From assembly GCF_016734805.1 (NCBI RefSeq), contig NZ_JAERQG010000004.1, positions 62,001-126,000 on the forward strand: a stretch of DNA of 64,000 bases. The letters run 5' to 3'. This document shows, piece by piece, positions 17,035-26,464 of the stretch. The notes beneath the pieces are model-generated. The model worked only from the letters and a program-made list of their open reading frames with translations, ran no database searches and was not told the origin of the DNA. The position numbers and the translations under genes are program-made. Within the stretch, counting starts at the first letter, position 1; each line of letters begins with the position of its first letter. Origin of the DNA: Marivirga atlantica (GTDB lineage Bacteria; Bacteroidota; Bacteroidia; Cytophagales; Cyclobacteriaceae).

Positions 17035-18220
17035 TAAGGTAGTACTCGCTTTTAGTGGAGGCTTAGATACCTCTTACTGCGCTAAATATCTCTCTAAAAC
17101 CAAGGGTTTAGCAGTTTACTCCGCTCTTGTAAATACAGGTGGATTTACACCTGAGGAACTTCAGCTGATAGAGGAAAGAGCTTATGCGCTGGGTGTTCAG
17201 CAACATCAACTTCTGGAAAAAACGGAGGAGTTTTATGAGCATATTCTCAAATACCTGATTTTCGGAAATGTGCTGAGGAATAATACCTACCCACTTTCTG
17301 TTAGTGCAGAGAGAATCTACCAGGCCATTGCCTTAGCTAAATATGCAAAGGAAATAGGCGCTAATTATTTGGCACATGGCTCTACGGGTGCAGGAAATGA
17401 TCAGGTACGTTTCGATCTCATTTTTCAGTTGATAGCTCCTGACATTGAGATCATCACACCTATTAGAGATCAGCAATTAAGCAGAAAGCAGGAAATAGAT
17501 TTTCTAGCGGAAAACGGACTTGCCCTGGACTGGAAAAAAGCGCAATACTCTATCAACAAAGGGCTATGGGGTACCAGTGTAGGTGGAGCAGAAACGCTTA
17601 CTTCACATGGTGCGCTTCCCGAGGAGGCTTATCCTTCGCCTTTACAGAAAACAGAGGCAGAAAAGATGACGCTTGAATTTAAGCAGGGAGAGCTTTCTGC
17701 TCTAAATGGTAAAGCCATGAAGCCTGTTGAAATTATTCAGCACCTGGAACAAATGTCCAACAAGTTTGCCATAGGCAGAGATATACATGTGGGTGATACC
17801 ATTATTGGTATCAAGGGAAGAGTTGGTTTTGAGGCAGCAGCCCCTTCCATAATCATCAAAGCGCATCATACACTTGAGAAGCATACCTTATCAAAATGGC
17901 AACTCCACTGGAAAGAACAGCTAGCCAATTGGTACGGCATGTTTATTCATGAGGCACAATATTTTGATCCGGTTATGCGAGATATAGAAACATTTCTCCA
18001 AAACTCTCAGAAGCATGTGTCAGGCAAAGTAAGCATAGCGCTCCACCCTTACAGATTTAATATTCTTGGCATTGAATCTCCTCACGATTTGATGACTTCA
18101 GATTTTGGAGCCTATGGTGAAGAGAATAAAAACTGGTCGGGTGAGGATGTGAAAGGTTTCACCAGGATCCTCGCCAACTCTATGCATATTTTCAAACACG
18201 TAAATAAAGATTTATCATGA
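17024..18220 (+). CDS. argG: Argininosuccinate synthase
   Basis: 398 residues, normal length. The PP-loop SGGLDTS is at residues 10-16, and HGSTGAGNDQVRF is the citrulline/ATP-binding segment. It joins citrulline and aspartate with ATP cleavage to argininosuccinate in the cytoplasm. It is second in the arginine operon; its stop overlaps the argC start (ATGA). Confidence 0.93.
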   Translation: MKNNKVVLAFSGGLDTSYCAKYLSKTKGLAVYSALVNTGGFTPEELQLIEERAYALGVQQHQLLEKTEEFYEHILKYLIFGNVLRNNTYPLSVSAERIYQAIALAKYAKEIGANYLAHGSTGAGNDQVRFDLIFQLIAPDIEIITPIRDQQLSRKQEIDFLAENGLALDWKKAQYSINKGLWGTSVGGAETLTSHGALPEEAYPSPLQKTEAEKMTLEFKQGELSALNGKAMKPVEIIQHLEQMSNKFAIGRDIHVGDTIIGIKGRVGFEAAAPSIIIKAHHTLEKHTLSKWQLHWKEQLANWYGMFIHEAQYFDPVMRDIETFLQNSQKHVSGKVSIALHPYRFNILGIESPHDLMTSDFGAYGEENKNWSGEDVKGFTRILANSMHIFKHVNKDLS

Positions 18221-19182
18221 TAAACGTAGGTATTATTGGCAGTGGTGGATATGCTGCAGGCGAACTCATCAGGTGCCTGCTTCAGCATCCGGAAGTGGAA
18301 ATAGATTTTCTCTACAGCCAATCACAAGCAGGAAAAAAGCTCTTTACTGTGCATGAGGATTTATTTACTCATCCGCATATAACTTTTACAGACACCATTA
18401 ATTATGAGGTAGATGTGGCTTTCCTTTGCTTAGGGCACGAACACGCTAAACCTTTTTTAAAAGCGCATCATTTTGCTGCAAACACCAAGATTATTGACTT
18501 AAGTAGCGATTTCAGACTAAATGACAACAGCCATGACTTTATGTATGGCTTAGTAGAGCTCAATAAATCAGTGATACCGCAAGCCCAATACCTTGCTAAC
18601 CCGGGTTGCTTTGCCACAGCTATACAGTTAGGCTTACTCCCCCTTGCCAAGCATAATTTACTAAAAAAGGATGTGCATGTTCACGCTATTACCGGCTCTA
18701 CAGGTGCCGGACAAGGCTTCAGCACTACCAGCCATTTCAGTTGGAGAAATAACAATATTTCAATTTATAAAGCTTTTGAACACCAGCATCTGCAGGAGAT
18801 CAGCCAGTCAGTTCATACACTGCAAAAAGGCTTTGATCAAAAGATAAATTTCATTCCTGTAAGGGGAGATTTTACCAGAGGAATTTTTGCGACTCTTTAT
18901 ACAGAAAGTAGCCTATCGGAAGAAGAGTTAAATAGCATTTTTAAAGAGTACTATGCTGATGCCACCTTTACCTTCATTACTAATGAGACACTAAGCCTGA
19001 AACAAGTGGTAAATACGAACAACTGTCTTATTCAGGTTCAAAAGGTGGAGGGTAAAGTATTGATTACCTCTGCCATTGATAACCTGCTCAAAGGTGCTGC
19101 AGGACAGGCAATTCAAAACATGAATTTAATGCATGGCCTGCCTGAAAAGATGGGCCTTCAATTTAAAGCAAACTATTACTGA
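18217..19182 (+). CDS. argC: N-acyl-gamma-glutamyl-phosphate reductase
   Basis: 321 residues. The N-terminal Rossmann motif is GSGGYAAGELIRCL and the catalytic Cys is in NPGCFATA; the HFSWRNNNISIYKAFEHQH segment supplies the catalytic His. It reduces N-acylglutamyl phosphate to the semialdehyde with NADPH. In succinyl-type Bacteroidota pathways the substrate may be N-succinylated. It overlaps argG by 4 bp; argD begins one base after its stop. Confidence 0.92.
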   Translation: MINVGIIGSGGYAAGELIRCLLQHPEVEIDFLYSQSQAGKKLFTVHEDLFTHPHITFTDTINYEVDVAFLCLGHEHAKPFLKAHHFAANTKIIDLSSDFRLNDNSHDFMYGLVELNKSVIPQAQYLANPGCFATAIQLGLLPLAKHNLLKKDVHVHAITGSTGAGQGFSTTSHFSWRNNNISIYKAFEHQHLQEISQSVHTLQKGFDQKINFIPVRGDFTRGIFATLYTESSLSEEELNSIFKEYYADATFTFITNETLSLKQVVNTNNCLIQVQKVEGKVLITSAIDNLLKGAAGQAIQNMNLMHGLPEKMGLQFKANYY

Positions 19183-19183
19183 T

Positions 19184-20314
19184 ATGAAGTTATTCGATGT
19201 ATATCCACTTTTTGACATCACCCTAAGCAAGGCAAAAGGTGTTTATTTATATGATGATAATGGCCAACAGTATTTGGATCTGTATGGTGGACACGGTGTC
19301 ATTTCAATAGGGCATAGTCATCCTACTTATACAGCCCGACTAACAGAGCAAATTGAATCTATTGGTTTTTATTCAAATTCTGTTCAAATGCCGCTGCAGC
19401 AGGAGTTGGTAGAAAAGCTAAGCACACTAAGTGCTTATCAGGATTACCAATTATTTCTCTGCAATAGTGGTGCTGAAGCCAATGAAAATGCCTTAAAGGT
19501 GGCCTCTTTCTATAATAACAGAAAAAAGATAGTGGCTTTTAAGGGGAGTTTTCATGGTAGAACAGCGGCAGCCTTAAATATCACAGATAATGCTTCTCTC
19601 TCTGCAGAAATCAATAAAGACAACTTTCCGGTTGAGTTTATAGAACTCAATAATGAAGAACAGGCAAGCCATGCTTTAAGCAGGGGGGATGTGTGTGCTC
19701 TAATAGTTGAAGGTATTCAAGGTGTGGGAGGTTTGGATATGCCTTCCGATGATTATCTCAATTATTTAAGTCAGGAATGCAGGAAATATGGTACCCTATT
19801 AATCCTGGATGAAATCCAAAGCGGCTTTGGCAGATCAGGTAAGTTCTTTGCCCATCAATGGGCTAATATTGAAGCTGATATTATTACTATGGCCAAAGGA
19901 ATGGGAAATGGCTTTCCTATAGGAGGATTGCTAATCCACCCAAAAATAGCAGCTAAAAAAGGAATGCTGGGAACCACTTTCGGAGGCAATCATTTAGCCT
20001 GCTCCGCTTGTATTGCTGTGCTGGATACACTTAAAAATGAGGAGCTGATGAATCATGTAGTAGTCATGAGTGATTATATCAAACAGGAGCTATCAGGCAT
20101 CAATTCCATCAAAAAGATTAAAGGAAAAGGCCTCATGTTAGGCCTGGAGTTTGACTTCCCCATTAAAGAAATGCGACAAAAGCTGGTCTATGACTATCGT
20201 ATTTTTACGGGAGCATCTGCCAATCCTAATTTACTCAGAATCCTTCCTCCCTTAGGCATAAGCAAGCAGGAGGTAGCACCATTCATTCAGGCATTAAATG
20301 AAATTATCATATGA
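19184..20314 (+). CDS. argD: N-acylornithine aminotransferase
   Basis: 376 residues from ATG 19184; a longer frame into argC is not needed. It is a class III PLP aminotransferase: CNSGAEANENALKVA, FHGRTAAALN, LILDEIQSGFGR and the PLP lysine in TMAKGMGNGFP. It converts the N-acylglutamate semialdehyde to N-acylornithine using glutamate. The ATGA overlap with argF' shows translational coupling. Confidence 0.92.
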   Translation: MKLFDVYPLFDITLSKAKGVYLYDDNGQQYLDLYGGHGVISIGHSHPTYTARLTEQIESIGFYSNSVQMPLQQELVEKLSTLSAYQDYQLFLCNSGAEANENALKVASFYNNRKKIVAFKGSFHGRTAAALNITDNASLSAEINKDNFPVEFIELNNEEQASHALSRGDVCALIVEGIQGVGGLDMPSDDYLNYLSQECRKYGTLLILDEIQSGFGRSGKFFAHQWANIEADIITMAKGMGNGFPIGGLLIHPKIAAKKGMLGTTFGGNHLACSACIAVLDTLKNEELMNHVVVMSDYIKQELSGINSIKKIKGKGLMLGLEFDFPIKEMRQKLVYDYRIFTGASANPNLLRILPPLGISKQEVAPFIQALNEIII

Positions 20315-21258
20315 AAAAATTCACTGCATATAAAGATGTGAGCCAGGCAGAAGACTTGGTGGCTCTGGCGAAAGAACTGAAACAACATCCTTTTCAACAT
20401 CAGGAGTTTGGTAAAAATAAAACACTGGGGCTTGTCTTTTTAAACCCTAGCTTAAGAACCCGATTAAGTACTCAAAAAGCGGCTTTCAACTTAGGAATGA
20501 ATGTGATGGTGCTAAACCTCGATAAGGATTCCTGGAGTCTTGAGCTCGAAGATGGAACAGTGATGAACCAAAACTCACAGGAGCACATCAAAGATGCTGC
20601 GGCAGTAATTTCACAATACTGCGATATAGTAGGCATCAGAACTTTTCCTGATCTAAAAGATAGAGAAGCAGATTATAGTGAGCAATTGCTTCAGAAGTTT
20701 ATCAAGTACGCGCAGGTACCCATTGTCTCATTAGAAAGTGCTACTCGTCATCCACTGCAGTCGCTTGCCGACCTTTTAACCATTGAAGAACATAAGGCTA
20801 AAGCAAAGCCTAAGGTAGTGCTCAGTTGGGCGCCACATCCAAAAGCCCTTCCTCAGGCAGTGGCTAATTCATTTATTGAATGGATAAAGGAATCGGATGT
20901 AGAACTAGTAGTATGTAATCCGGAAGGAATGGATCTGGCACCCGAATTTATAAAGGATGTTACTGTATTGCACAATCAGGAAGAAGCCTTAAAGGAGGCA
21001 GATTTTGTGTATGCCAAGAACTGGTCGTCCTATGAAAATTATGGAGAAATTTTAGCAGGCCATGAAAACTGGAGGATAACAGCTGATAAGATGCAGCTCA
21101 CCAACAAAGCCAAATTTATGCATTGCCTTCCGGTAAGGCGAAATGTGGTTGTTACCGATGAAGTCCTTGACAGCGAACAGTCACTAATTTATCAACAAGC
21201 AGAAAACAGAACTTATGCTGCTCAGGCAGTCTTGCTAAAATTATTGGGCCATGAATAA
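20311..21258 (+). CDS. argF': N-acylornithine carbamoyltransferase (argF' type)
   Basis: 315 residues. The carbamoyl-phosphate loop is the atypical SLRTRLST instead of the STRT of ordinary ornithine transcarbamylases; HPLQSLADLL and MHCLPVRRNVVV complete the active site. This is the clade that carbamoylates N-succinyl- or N-acetyl-ornithine. The specificity loop before EHIKDA reads NQNSQ, so the residue I believe is Pro in the succinyl enzyme and Glu in the acetyl enzyme seems to be Gln here; that alignment is from memory. It overlaps argB by 8 bp. Confidence 0.88.
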   Translation: MKKFTAYKDVSQAEDLVALAKELKQHPFQHQEFGKNKTLGLVFLNPSLRTRLSTQKAAFNLGMNVMVLNLDKDSWSLELEDGTVMNQNSQEHIKDAAAVISQYCDIVGIRTFPDLKDREADYSEQLLQKFIKYAQVPIVSLESATRHPLQSLADLLTIEEHKAKAKPKVVLSWAPHPKALPQAVANSFIEWIKESDVELVVCNPEGMDLAPEFIKDVTVLHNQEEALKEADFVYAKNWSSYENYGEILAGHENWRITADKMQLTNKAKFMHCLPVRRNVVVTDEVLDSEQSLIYQQAENRTYAAQAVLLKLLGHE

Positions 21259-22030
21259 ATTGACTCTTGTTAAAATTGGGGGGAACCTCATTAATCATGC
21301 TGATCAGTTAGATACCTTTCTAACAGATTTCGCTCTTTTACCTGAGCCCAAAATATTGGTGCACGGGGGTGGGAATAAGGCATCTGCGCTTAGCCACCAA
21401 TTAGGGATTAAGCCTCAGCTTGTGGATGGAAGAAGAATCACATTCTCCGCTGATCTGGATATTGTCACCATGGTGTATGCAGGGCTCATCAATAAGCAAA
21501 TTGTAGCCCTTCTCCAGGCAAAGGGGTGCAACGCTATGGGACTTTCAGGGGCCGATGCAAATCTTATCACTTCTGTAAAAAGAAGAGAGCAAGCAATTAA
21601 TTATGGCTTTGTGGGTGATGTAAAAGAGGTCAATACTGAATCTATTCAGCATTTGCTTCAAAGGGATATTAGCCCGGTTTTTTGCGCCATTACGCACGAT
21701 GGTGCAGGGCAGTTGCTCAATACCAATGCCGATACAGTAGCGGCTGAAATAGCAGTAGCCATGAGCCACTATTACGAGCTAAGCCTGATCTATTGTTTTG
21801 AAAAAAAGGGTGTGTTAAAAGAAGTAGATAATCCTGATTCCCTTATTGAGCAGATCAATAAAAAGGACTTTCAACAATTAAAGTCAGATAAAATTATAGC
21901 AGATGGAATGTTACCTAAAATGGATAACTGTTTCTATGCACTTGAAAAGGGTGTTAAAAAAGTAATAATAGGAGGGGCTCAGGTAGTAGGAAATCAAAGT
22001 TCTCAACATACCGAAATTTCACTGAAATGA
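21251..22030 (+). CDS. argB: N-acylglutamate kinase
   Basis: 259 residues, amino-acid kinase family. VKIGGNLI at the N-terminus binds ATP phosphates, HGGGNKAS is the glycine-rich loop, and NTNADTVAAEIA and DGMLPKMDNCFYALEKGVKKV are the conserved C-terminal motifs. It phosphorylates N-acylglutamate. No N-terminal helix typical of arginine-inhibited hexameric enzymes is visible, so feedback inhibition may lie elsewhere. It overlaps argF' by 8 bp and argE by 4 bp. Confidence 0.92.
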   Translation: MNKLTLVKIGGNLINHADQLDTFLTDFALLPEPKILVHGGGNKASALSHQLGIKPQLVDGRRITFSADLDIVTMVYAGLINKQIVALLQAKGCNAMGLSGADANLITSVKRREQAINYGFVGDVKEVNTESIQHLLQRDISPVFCAITHDGAGQLLNTNADTVAAEIAVAMSHYYELSLIYCFEKKGVLKEVDNPDSLIEQINKKDFQQLKSDKIIADGMLPKMDNCFYALEKGVKKVIIGGAQVVGNQSSQHTEISLK

Positions 22031-23088
22031 AAGCTAATCACTACCCTAAAGCTTTGGACTTACTGCAGGCCTTAATTGAAACACCTTCTTTCTCTGATGA
22101 GGAAGAGGTAACGGCTTCTTTGATTGAAGCGTGGCTTACTGAGGAAGGTATAAAAACCAACAGGCTCAGGAATAACATCTGGGCAGTAAATAAGCACTTT
22201 AATGCCTCCAAACCCAGTGTTTTACTCAATTCTCATCACGACACGGTGAAGCCCAATAAAGGCTATAGCATAGATCCATTCAAAGCTAAAATAGAAAATG
22301 GAAAGCTCTACGGATTGGGCAGCAATGATGCAGGAGGCTGCTTGGTTGCTTTGTTGGCCTTGTTCAACCATTATTATTCAGCTGAAAATTTAAGTCATAA
22401 TCTGATTTTGGCAGCTACAGCCGAAGAAGAGAACTCAGGGCCTAATGGCATTACAGTTTTGTTACCTCATTTACCGGAAATAAGCTTCGCACTTGTAGGA
22501 GAGCCTACACAAATGAAAATGGCCATAGCTGAAAAGGGATTAATGGTAATAGATGCTGTTGCAAAAGGAGTTTCCGGCCATGCTGCTCATGAGAATACTG
22601 AAAATGCCATTTATAAAGCAATGCAGGATATCCAGTGGATTGAACATTTTCAATTCCCTTTGGAATCAGACTTATTAGGGATGGTAAAGATGACGGTAAC
22701 ACAGATTCAGGCAGGGGAACAGCATAATGTAGTGCCGGCTGATTGCCATTTCGTGATTGATGTGAGGGTAAATGAGTGTTACCAAAATAAAGCACTTTTT
22801 GCTGTAATCGATCAACATACCAATAGTGAATTGAAAGCGCGCTCTTTCAGACTTAATTCTTCCTCTATTGGGAGACAGCATGCATTTGTAAAATGTGGCC
22901 TATCCTTAGGGCTAAGCACTTATGGTTCGCCAACCCTCTCAGACCAGGCTTTAATTAACTGTCCTTCTCTGAAAATGGGACCAGGGAATTCAAGCAGGTC
23001 GCATGGTGCAGATGAATTCCTTGAATTGAATGAACTGGAGGAAGGTATCAATACCTACATTAAACTATTTGAAAACTTTTTAAAATAA
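22027..23088 (+). CDS. argE: M20 family N-acylornithine/N-acylcitrulline deacylase
   Basis: 353 residues. M20 metallopeptidase motifs: NSHHDTVKP (first zinc His and the following Asp), GSNDAGGCL (bridging Asp), AEEENSGPNG (general base Glu), GEPTQMKMAIAEKG and, at the C-terminus, SRSHGADEF. With an argF'-type carbamoyltransferase in the operon, the likely substrate is N-acylcitrulline rather than N-acetylornithine; this is inferred from the pathway, not from residues. Confidence 0.85.
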   Translation: MKANHYPKALDLLQALIETPSFSDEEEVTASLIEAWLTEEGIKTNRLRNNIWAVNKHFNASKPSVLLNSHHDTVKPNKGYSIDPFKAKIENGKLYGLGSNDAGGCLVALLALFNHYYSAENLSHNLILAATAEEENSGPNGITVLLPHLPEISFALVGEPTQMKMAIAEKGLMVIDAVAKGVSGHAAHENTENAIYKAMQDIQWIEHFQFPLESDLLGMVKMTVTQIQAGEQHNVVPADCHFVIDVRVNECYQNKALFAVIDQHTNSELKARSFRLNSSSIGRQHAFVKCGLSLGLSTYGSPTLSDQALINCPSLKMGPGNSSRSHGADEFLELNELEEGINTYIKLFENFLK

Positions 23089-23094
23089 ATGCTC

Positions 23095-24387
23095 ATGAAA
23101 CTCTGGGACAAAGGATATACCACTGAAAATATAGTTGAAAGATTTACAGTCGGGAACGATAGAACGCTAGACCTAAAACTGGCTAAATACGATGTGCTGG
23201 GAAATATGGCACATGCCAAAATGCTAAACAAAAGCGGGTTTATTACAGATGATGAATTAGCTCAAATGCTGAATGTGCTGGAGGAAATTCTGCTATCCAT
23301 TAAGGAAGGAACCTTCGAAATTGAAGATGAATTTGAAGATGTGCACAGCAAAATAGAGCATGTGCTGATTGAAAAAGTAGGAGAGAGTGGTAAAAAAATT
23401 CATACTGCAAGATCAAGAAATGACCAGATTCTGGTAGACCTTCACTTATATAGCAAAGTGGAAATCAAAGAAATAATTGTACTTACTGAAACACTATTCC
23501 ATACCTTATTAAGATTAGCAGACGAACATAAAGGTGTATTACTACCAGGCTATACACATCTACAAATAGCCATGCCTTCTTCCTTCGGTCTTTGGTTTAG
23601 TGCCTATGCTGAAAGTTTAATAGACGATATCACTTTCTTAAATGCTGCCTATCAGATAGCTGATCAGAACCCTTTAGGATCCGCAGCAGGATATGGCACC
23701 TCTTTCCCTATTGATAGAAAAATGACGACTGACTTATTAGGCTTCAAGCAATTAAAATATAATGTTGTAGCAGCTCAGATGGGGAGAGGAAAGCTAGAGA
23801 AATCTGTGACTTTTGCTCTGGCCTCAGTGGGCAGTACGCTGGCAAAAATGAGCATGGATGTATGCCTGTACATGTCTCAAAACTTTAATTTTATTGGATT
23901 CCCTAAGGAATTAACAACAGGGTCGAGCATTATGCCTCATAAGCAAAACCCAGATGTTTTTGAATTGATTAGAGGCAAATGTAATAAGATCCAAAACCTG
24001 CCAACTGAAATTATGGCCATAACTAACAACCTTCCCAGCGGTTACCACAGAGATTTACAATTGCTAAAAGAAAGCTTTATAGATGCAATTGAAAGCATGA
24101 AAGGTTGCCTGGCAGTAAGTGATTTTATGCTGCAACATATTGTGGTCAAAGCGGATATTTTAAAAAATCCTATGTACGATTACCTCTACAGTGTTGAAAT
24201 GGTGAATAAACTAGTGATGCAGGGAATGACCTTCAGAGATGCTTATAAACAGCTGGGGCAAGATATTCTGGAAGGAAAATTCATTCCTGAGAAAGAGATT
24301 AGTCACACACACGAAGGGAGTATAGGTAATTTATGTTTGGACGAAATAAGAAATAAATTTAAGCTGGTGAAGCAAGCTATCAACTAG
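23095..24387 (+). CDS. argH: Argininosuccinate lyase
   Basis: 430 residues from ATG 23095 (MKLWDKGY, the usual family start; an ATG two codons upstream at 23089 is possible). It belongs to the fumarase/aspartase superfamily: HTARSRNDQILVD, GYTHLQIAMP, and the flexible signature loop GSSIMPHKQNPD. It cleaves argininosuccinate to arginine and fumarate and is the last gene of the arginine operon. A convergent gene ends 5 bp downstream, so the terminators must lie inside coding sequence. Confidence 0.93.
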   Translation: MKLWDKGYTTENIVERFTVGNDRTLDLKLAKYDVLGNMAHAKMLNKSGFITDDELAQMLNVLEEILLSIKEGTFEIEDEFEDVHSKIEHVLIEKVGESGKKIHTARSRNDQILVDLHLYSKVEIKEIIVLTETLFHTLLRLADEHKGVLLPGYTHLQIAMPSSFGLWFSAYAESLIDDITFLNAAYQIADQNPLGSAAGYGTSFPIDRKMTTDLLGFKQLKYNVVAAQMGRGKLEKSVTFALASVGSTLAKMSMDVCLYMSQNFNFIGFPKELTTGSSIMPHKQNPDVFELIRGKCNKIQNLPTEIMAITNNLPSGYHRDLQLLKESFIDAIESMKGCLAVSDFMLQHIVVKADILKNPMYDYLYSVEMVNKLVMQGMTFRDAYKQLGQDILEGKFIPEKEISHTHEGSIGNLCLDEIRNKFKLVKQAIN

Positions 24388-24392
24388 GAGGT

Positions 24393-25397
24393 TTATGAAA
24401 CCATTAAATTGCAACCGCGCACATCCGAATGATCGAATCTGCCTAAAACTTTAAAAGAGCCATTCGGATAAACATAGCCAACATCTTTAGTTTCAATGAA
24501 GGCACAGCTATCTATATTAGCCAGGTCAATCACGTTAATACCTCCTGCCCTTTGCGAACTGTGTGTTAGAGCAAAAGGATCATTAACCTCTCTCGTAAGA
24601 ATTTTCATGCTTTTCGAGGGATGAAAAATACCTACTCCCTGGCTATAGCTTTGCGACAATAATTCGGTCATGCCATATTCAGAATGCACTTCGCTTACAT
24701 TTAAGCCTTGCTTAAGTATTTCATGTAATTCTGCTTTGGTAATTTCCGCTCTTCTGCCTTTCATCCCGCCTGTTTCCATTACTATGCATTCAGAAAAATC
24801 CGGCTTATAATCTTCTGCCAAATCCAAAAGTGCAAAGCTTACACCCCAAATAATAATCTTAGTATTTGATTGATGCTCCTTTAGGTAAACAACTTTATCA
24901 ATTAATGCTTGATAATCGTGCAAATAAAATCCCGAATGTTCTGATTCAGTTTCTTTGATAAAGTAATCAACCATAGCAACTAAGGAAGAATTATTCCTTT
25001 CAAGATATGAAGGTAGTAAAGCTAGTATGGTGTAATCGCTCAGTTCGCCATAATCAGCTTCAAACAATTGCTTACTGTGCTGTAAATAAAAGTTTAAATC
25101 AAACACGTAATGCTTGCTATTTCCTGTGGCTGTTGTCCCACTACTTTCAAAAACTGCTTGCTCATTAAATGATACATTTTTAGCGGCCACTCGCTGAGAT
25201 TTGAAGAATTCTATAGGTAAAAAAGGAATATTGGTAAGTTTTGAAATAGCTCGAACATCTCTCCCTAATAAATCCACATATTTTTTATAAATAGGATTGT
25301 GTTTATATTGGTACTCAAATAAAAAAAGAGCATGTTTCTCAAAATTTTGAGGATTTAGGGCATCAATTTGATCTAAAAAGCGTTCTCTTTCCGACAT
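24393..25397 (-). CDS. LuxE-like acyl-protein synthetase / AMP-forming acyl-activating enzyme
   Basis: 334 residues. It belongs to the short adenylate-forming LuxE family: PFLPIEFFKSQRV, the phosphate loop ESSGTTATGNSKH, then METGGMKGRR, SEYGMTELLSQ (the A5-like motif) and a C-terminal GRFDHSDVRGCN. In Bacteroidota these soluble proteins are common single genes and probably activate a carboxylate, possibly in surface glycan or lipid metabolism. No reductase (LuxC) neighbour is present. It is transcribed towards argH and diverges from the lipoprotein at 25418. Confidence 0.75.
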   Translation of the reverse strand: MSERERFLDQIDALNPQNFEKHALFLFEYQYKHNPIYKKYVDLLGRDVRAISKLTNIPFLPIEFFKSQRVAAKNVSFNEQAVFESSGTTATGNSKHYVFDLNFYLQHSKQLFEADYGELSDYTILALLPSYLERNNSSLVAMVDYFIKETESEHSGFYLHDYQALIDKVVYLKEHQSNTKIIIWGVSFALLDLAEDYKPDFSECIVMETGGMKGRRAEITKAELHEILKQGLNVSEVHSEYGMTELLSQSYSQGVGIFHPSKSMKILTREVNDPFALTHSSQRAGGINVIDLANIDSCAFIETKDVGYVYPNGSFKVLGRFDHSDVRGCNLMVS

Positions 25398-25417
25398 CTA
25401 TGGGACATTACTGATTT

Positions 25418-26137
25418 ATGAGCAAATATAATAGAAATAACTTCCTTGCTTTAGGCCTAATCATAGGCTCATTATTTTTTATGGGCTGCCCTACTCCTCC
25501 TGAATTTCCAAATACACCTGCCATAAGCTTTAGAGATGTTTCTTTCGAAAAAAGACCTATTGAGGCTCAACCTAATGTAACAGAAGATGTAATTACCATA
25601 ACACTAGGTTTTGAAGATGGAGACGGAGATTTAGGTTTAGCTAGTTCTGATATTGAGCAACCTTATAATCAGTTTTTTGTACCCATCGACATTGAAGGTT
25701 TCCCTATTTTTATTGGAGATAGTGATACTTTACCTCCATTTAATCCGCTAGATTATCTGGTTTTCCCTGAAGATGATACGGTAATAGTTGGCAATGCACG
25801 ACTTTCAGGTGATACCATCTACATTGAAAGAAACCCACGATTTTATAACATCTTTATTGATATGTATTACAAGCCCACGAATGACAGTGAATTCATTAAA
25901 TTCGACTGGGAAGGACCTCCATATTATCAAAGTTTTAATGGCAGGTTTCCTATTCTAAATACTGAGGACTACGAGAGGCCGCTTAATGGTGAACTGTCTT
26001 ATGAGTTAAAATCTTCAGGTTTCAGTTCAGTTTTTAGAGATAGCGAAGTTAAAATTGAAACTTATATTTTGGACAGAGCTGGAAATAAAAGTAATGTCAT
26101 TCAAAGTGACCCCATTAAACTAGAAGTTCCCGAATAA
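25418..26137 (+). CDS. Lipoprotein with Asp/Gly-rich extracellular part, uncharacterised
   Basis: 239 residues. The lipoprotein signal ends SLFFMGC (Cys about residue 24), followed by a Pro-rich spacer. The body is beta-rich, with FEDGDGDLGL (calcium-binding-like DxDxDxG) and, near the end, ETYILDRAGNKSNV, which resembles Ig-like or calcium-dependent surface lipoproteins of Bacteroidota. Function unknown. It diverges from the LuxE-like gene with only 20 bp between starts. Confidence 0.6.
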   Translation: MSKYNRNNFLALGLIIGSLFFMGCPTPPEFPNTPAISFRDVSFEKRPIEAQPNVTEDVITITLGFEDGDGDLGLASSDIEQPYNQFFVPIDIEGFPIFIGDSDTLPPFNPLDYLVFPEDDTVIVGNARLSGDTIYIERNPRFYNIFIDMYYKPTNDSEFIKFDWEGPPYYQSFNGRFPILNTEDYERPLNGELSYELKSSGFSSVFRDSEVKIETYILDRAGNKSNVIQSDPIKLEVPE

Positions 26138-26178
26138 ATTTCTCAAAACAGCAGCCTTCAACACATGTTGTATACAAT

Positions 26179-26463
26179 ATGAGGTTAAGAAAGAAGAAAG
26201 ATTTATCAATACGCGAAATTGATAGAATTGTAGAAATGGGTTGGGAAGATCGCACACCATTTGATGCTATAGAGACTCAATTTGGTATTCCAGAAAAGGA
26301 AGTTATCAAAATCATGCGATCAGAAATGAAACCTTCTAGTTTTAGGATGTGGCGCAAGCGCGTTCAGGGAAGAAAAACCAAGCATACTAAACTTAGAAAG
26401 GATGAGGTAAAAACTTTTAAATCAAGTAGGCAGAAACAAATAAGCCATAATAAGTATAAATGA
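26179..26463 (+). CDS. DUF2805 / TIGR03643 family small basic protein
   Basis: 94 residues. IDRIVEMGWEDRTPFDAI, FGIPEKEVIKIMR and SFRMWRKRVQGR are the family hallmarks; the fold looks like a helix-turn-helix with a very basic tail, so nucleic-acid binding is plausible. It converges on the MiaE-like gene with one base between the stops. Biological role unknown. Confidence 0.85.
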   Translation: MRLRKKKDLSIREIDRIVEMGWEDRTPFDAIETQFGIPEKEVIKIMRSEMKPSSFRMWRKRVQGRKTKHTKLRKDEVKTFKSSRQKQISHNKYK

Positions 26464-26464
26464 C

